Below, one piece after another: positions 62,101-64,000 of a stretch of DNA of 64,000 nt (positions within the stretch are counted from its first letter, which is position 1; every line of letters begins with the position of its first letter). The notes beneath the pieces are model-generated. The model saw only the letters and a list, made by a program, of their open reading frames with translations. It searched no databases and was not told the origin of the DNA. The position numbers were made by a program, and so were the translations under genes. The DNA is from an uncultured Bacteroidales bacterium (GTDB lineage: Bacteria > Bacteroidota > Bacteroidia > Bacteroidales > F082): assembly GCA_937906455.1 (NCBI GenBank), contig CALCYT010000033.1, forward strand, positions 55,708-119,707, given 5' to 3'.

Positions 62101-64000
62101 GACTATGTCGTGCAATATAGGACGGCGGCGAGCATCAACGGCCTCAGCGAGGATTTCGGTTCAAGTCCAACTGATTGGACATTTACAACGGGTGCTTTGA
62201 ACACAGGTGGCACAGCTACCTTAAGCGGCACCTCAAGTTGGTCGCGTGGAACCAATTGCGGCGTGTTCGACAGCCATATCTATATGAATATGTACGGCAC
62301 AAAGAACTATTGGCTGATTACTCCGAGCTTGGAGGTTGGCGATGGCTATTTGCTCAGTATGGATATTGCATACACCAAATACTCCTCTGGCAGTACTAAT
62401 ACTGCTCCTGTAACCGGTTGCACAACTCATAGATTTGCCATCCTGATTTCGACCGACGACAAGGCCACTTGGACCATCCTTCGCGAATGGAACAACAGCG
62501 GTTCTGCCTATGTCCTTGACGAGGTTTCACAAAATGGCCAAAGCACGGGCAACATCGACCTTAGTGCATACGCAGGACAGAATGCCTATATTGCTTTCTT
62601 CGGCCATTCTGAAACGAGTAGTTACGACAACAACTTCCACTTCGATAATGTGACCATCGGTACGCCTGTTCCCGCCGGCGCATGGACAGCCGCTGAACAT
62701 ACCCTTGAGACCTCACAACTCAATGGCCTCACCGCAGGCACCAAGTATGAAGTGCGTGTGCAAGGCATTTGCGGCGGCACTGCCACCGACTGGAGCGACC
62801 TCTTGAGCTTCACCACGGTTGCCGACAACGTGAAGGTGTTTGTCACCGAAGGCGAATGGGGCGAAGCCGACAACTGGGACGGCGGAATGCCGAGCCTCAC
62901 CGACAACGTGGTGCTGCAACAGAACGCCACCATCGGAAGCGGCACCGTGGCCACGGCCAACGCCATCAACTTCGGCGGCAAGACCCTTACCATCGCCGAC
63001 GGCGGTCAACTGCAGACCAACGCGAGCGTCACCGCCACCGTGAAGAAGCACATCACCGGCTACGACGCCGCCAACGTCAACACCAACAACGGCTACTACC
63101 TCATCGCCAACCCGCTGTACAGCACTCTATACAGCGACGACATTGAATCTTCAGGTTTGCTCACCGGCACCTACGACCTCTACAACTGGAGTCCCAGCTA
63201 CGACGAGCCATGGCGTAACTACAAGAGCGGCTCATTCAGCCTCTATACTAATTACGGCTATCTCTACGCCAACCAAGACGACGTGGACCTCAGCTTCACG
63301 GGCACCGTCCGCGCCAACAACAGCAGCGTGAGCAAATCTGTCAACTACAGCACCACATACGACTTCGGCGCATTTACACTTTTAGGCAACCCGTTTGTTT
63401 GCGATGCTTATTTAGTGGATAATGACGATCAGCCTTTGGATTATTACAAGATGAACGATGAAGGCAACGGCTTCGTGGTGGTGAACAGCGAATCAACGGA
63501 ACCCATCGCGCCGGCTGAAGGCTTCTTCTACTATGCCGAGGAAAGTGGCAGCGTTTACTTCACCAGAGAGGAACCTCAAGTCAACCAAAACAACGGCCTG
63601 CTGGCAATAAACCTCATCGAGGGCGGCTCACGTGGCGTCAGGGTGAAAGACAACGCCATAGTACGCTTCGGCGAAGGCAACACTCTCAAGAAGTTCCAGC
63701 TCAACGAGAACAGCACTAAGCTCTATATCCCGCAAGACGACAAAGACTATGCGGTGGTTTATGGCGAGCCGGAAGGCGAGATGCCTCTCAACTTCAAGGC
63801 TGAGACGACACGCTCATACACCATCGGCATGAAGACCGAAAACGTCAACTTAGGCTATCTGCACCTCATCGACCTCATCACAGGCGCCGATGTGGATATG
63901 CTCGCCAAGGGAGAATACTCATTCATAGGCTCACCACGCGACTCCGAGAACCGCTTCGTCGTGAGATTCAGCGAAAACGCCAACATCAACACCACCGACG
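59128..64000 (+). CDS. Giant secreted fibronectin III / cleaved-adhesin protein (3' end outside the window)
   Basis: At least 1624 residues with no stop before the edge. Signal peptide ending AAQAQ (about 23). Order: N-terminal domain (25-190), FN3 (192-280), a Cys-rich DSYGDGWTGN module (281-382), FN3 (383-470), choice-of-anchor-J/cleaved-adhesin domain (474-630), FN3 split by a nested adhesin domain (about 631-861, insert about 668-820), FN3 (868-960), a second split FN3 (966-1229, insert about 1000-1185), then a WGEADNWDGG beta-strand region and further beta-rich sequence. A T9SS sorting domain is expected beyond the edge. Probably a surface adhesin. Confidence 0.85.
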   Translation, partial: MLKKSLLIMLLLALFAPWAAQAQSTLTVCEGTTTNEFIPVYGYYADTQGTDSEFIIPSSELTAMNGMDITAMSFYISSAASAAWGATFQVYMKEVEETTLSGVNGPTGCTVVYTGALDGTGSMMDVTFDDNYTYHGGNLLIGTYVTSKGSWKHAYFYGIEATGAAYCHYTSSSSTNNVAQDFLPKTTFTYQVPASCPKPTGLAVNYTGGLTAEVSWTSDATAWNIDVNGTQTAITTNPYTLTGLEWATFYTVKVQADCGTNGTSDWSASQSFLTNCADEDMCNIVYELTDSYGDGWTGNAIQVVDNATSAVIATLTVPDGSSATGSLPVCDGRDIDFVWVKGSYPDECSWVIYAADGTVISNEDDGSTFSNGDLIATYTVNCPSCLAPTDLIASDITTTAATLSWTAGGAETAWVLQYGTSNDFSTYTEVNVSANPTTPLSSLTSGTTHYVRVKADCGSGDESAWSAVCSFNTECEAMPLPYLEPFDSDLSICWNLINTNTYYCNINIQLGALTFYNGSSSATLAAVLPEVDAAYPLNEYQIKFDACYYDYYGSMTEGKLRIGIMTDPTDFTTFELVQEVDIIDSYSTFGSYTVRLNNYTGTGQYIAIQDYYTQAGFVFVDNIEVKPIPDCWEPEDLEVSNVTNHTAQLDWTGTSDAYNIEYWTAAYLDPVFSEGFEDGIGDWTLVNTASSTGINSTPYSGSKSFRFSYNTTPPQYLISPELTGVTTDLTLEFYYKNYNSSFPETFMIGTSTEAATTAEDIEADFAFEAEITASDTKWHLYSTTIPAGTKYICWKYTSDDMYYLYIDDIVIGSPVAAGTPEQIQVTTNTKILTDLLAERKYEARVQSDCGSEGTSLWSDIVSFTTEIACAAPTGLSYSNVKSSEAELSWNSEADGWLLNYKVASDDSFGKLPLTSSDVIVDGNLITYTLTGLTPETEYVVKVCNDCGDDGTSEFTPTITFTTTAACPVPYNLDASNILHESATITWNGESDDYVVQYRTAASINGLSEDFGSSPTDWTFTTGALNTGGTATLSGTSSWSRGTNCGVFDSHIYMNMYGTKNYWLITPSLEVGDGYLLSMDIAYTKYSSGSTNTAPVTGCTTHRFAILISTDDKATWTILREWNNSGSAYVLDEVSQNGQSTGNIDLSAYAGQNAYIAFFGHSETSSYDNNFHFDNVTIGTPVPAGAWTAAEHTLETSQLNGLTAGTKYEVRVQGICGGTATDWSDLLSFTTVADNVKVFVTEGEWGEADNWDGGMPSLTDNVVLQQNATIGSGTVATANAINFGGKTLTIADGGQLQTNASVTATVKKHITGYDAANVNTNNGYYLIANPLYSTLYSDDIESSGLLTGTYDLYNWSPSYDEPWRNYKSGSFSLYTNYGYLYANQDDVDLSFTGTVRANNSSVSKSVNYSTTYDFGAFTLLGNPFVCDAYLVDNDDQPLDYYKMNDEGNGFVVVNSESTEPIAPAEGFFYYAEESGSVYFTREEPQVNQNNGLLAINLIEGGSRGVRVKDNAIVRFGEGNTLKKFQLNENSTKLYIPQDDKDYAVVYGEPEGEMPLNFKAETTRSYTIGMKTENVNLGYLHLIDLITGADVDMLAKGEYSFIGSPRDSENRFVVRFSENANINTTD

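Noticed and set aside
62769..63146. Arg/His-rich frames within the giant adhesin gene
   Set aside because: Frame-shifted readings of the adhesin; low-complexity Arg/His/Gln content is typical of an off-frame reading.

Overview
The window reads as a chromosomal segment of an anaerobic member of the phylum Bacteroidota, most likely order Bacteroidales. The sequence shows TAnnTTTG-type -7 promoter boxes in front of many genes, almost no Shine-Dalgarno sequences, SusD-free but outer-membrane-rich gene content, type IX secretion (T9SS) cargo, a PorG/DUF6089 gene, DUF2723, DUF4956, DUF2490 and OMPP1/FadL-type barrels, and 2-oxoacid:ferredoxin oxidoreductase with a clostridial-type ferredoxin. No rRNA, CRISPR array, phage or insertion sequence was seen. 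Species cannot be named from sequence alone.

Layout. 1-5.0 kb: tail of an outer-membrane protein, a DUF2807 lipoprotein, proS, a repeat-bearing lipoprotein and a FadL-type barrel. 5.0-10.8 kb: Zn-ribbon coiled-coil and Nif3 genes facing a plus-strand run lpxK-punA-lpxH-M20 peptidase (lipid A synthesis plus purine salvage). 10.8-18.9 kb: dsbD, tilS, a tail-anchored unknown, a flavin reductase, korAB, and a divergent ferredoxin that probably takes the korAB electrons. 19.1-24.8 kb: a tightly packed seven-gene minus-strand block that starts with marR and runs through a lipoprotein, a YD-like secreted protein, a VTC polyphosphate polymerase, DUF4956, DUF2490 and a secreted GH2 enzyme. 24.8-28.9 kb: an alpha-oxoamine synthase with two SDR enzymes and a double VOC protein, best read as a sphingolipid or sulfonolipid base cluster.

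29.0-37.9 kb: a minus-strand envelope block rsgA - BamA-like barrel - nadK - porG - uppS - bamA - two Skp/OmpH chaperones. 37.9-44.2 kb: dprA, a MurG-like glycosyltransferase with a TTG start, lgt and a large DUF2723 membrane protein. 44.4-49.3 kb: tRNA-Gln followed by rimP-nusA-infB. 49.4-64.0 kb: a T9SS cargo protein, a lipoprotein with one intact and one degenerate transglutaminase domain, an ATP-grasp protein, purA, a RelA/SpoT homologue with an altered synthetase motif, a structured leader with a small ORF and a strong terminator, and the first 1624 codons of a giant fibronectin III/adhesin protein that runs off the window.

The most unusual things are: (1) a family of about 35-118 bp palindromic elements with CGTCATTTCGA ends, seven copies, one of them inserted in frame inside tilS and one supplying the stop codon of lpxH; (2) the leader at 58.9-59.06 kb, where a 27-codon ORF is enclosed by a perfect 10-bp inverted repeat and followed by a terminator in front of the giant surface-protein gene; (3) the MarR/VTC/GH2 operon; (4) the oxoamine synthase cluster; (5) heptameric tandem repeats and a set of four ~20-bp direct repeats in intergenic DNA. 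All functional statements are from reading motifs and context; no database search was run.
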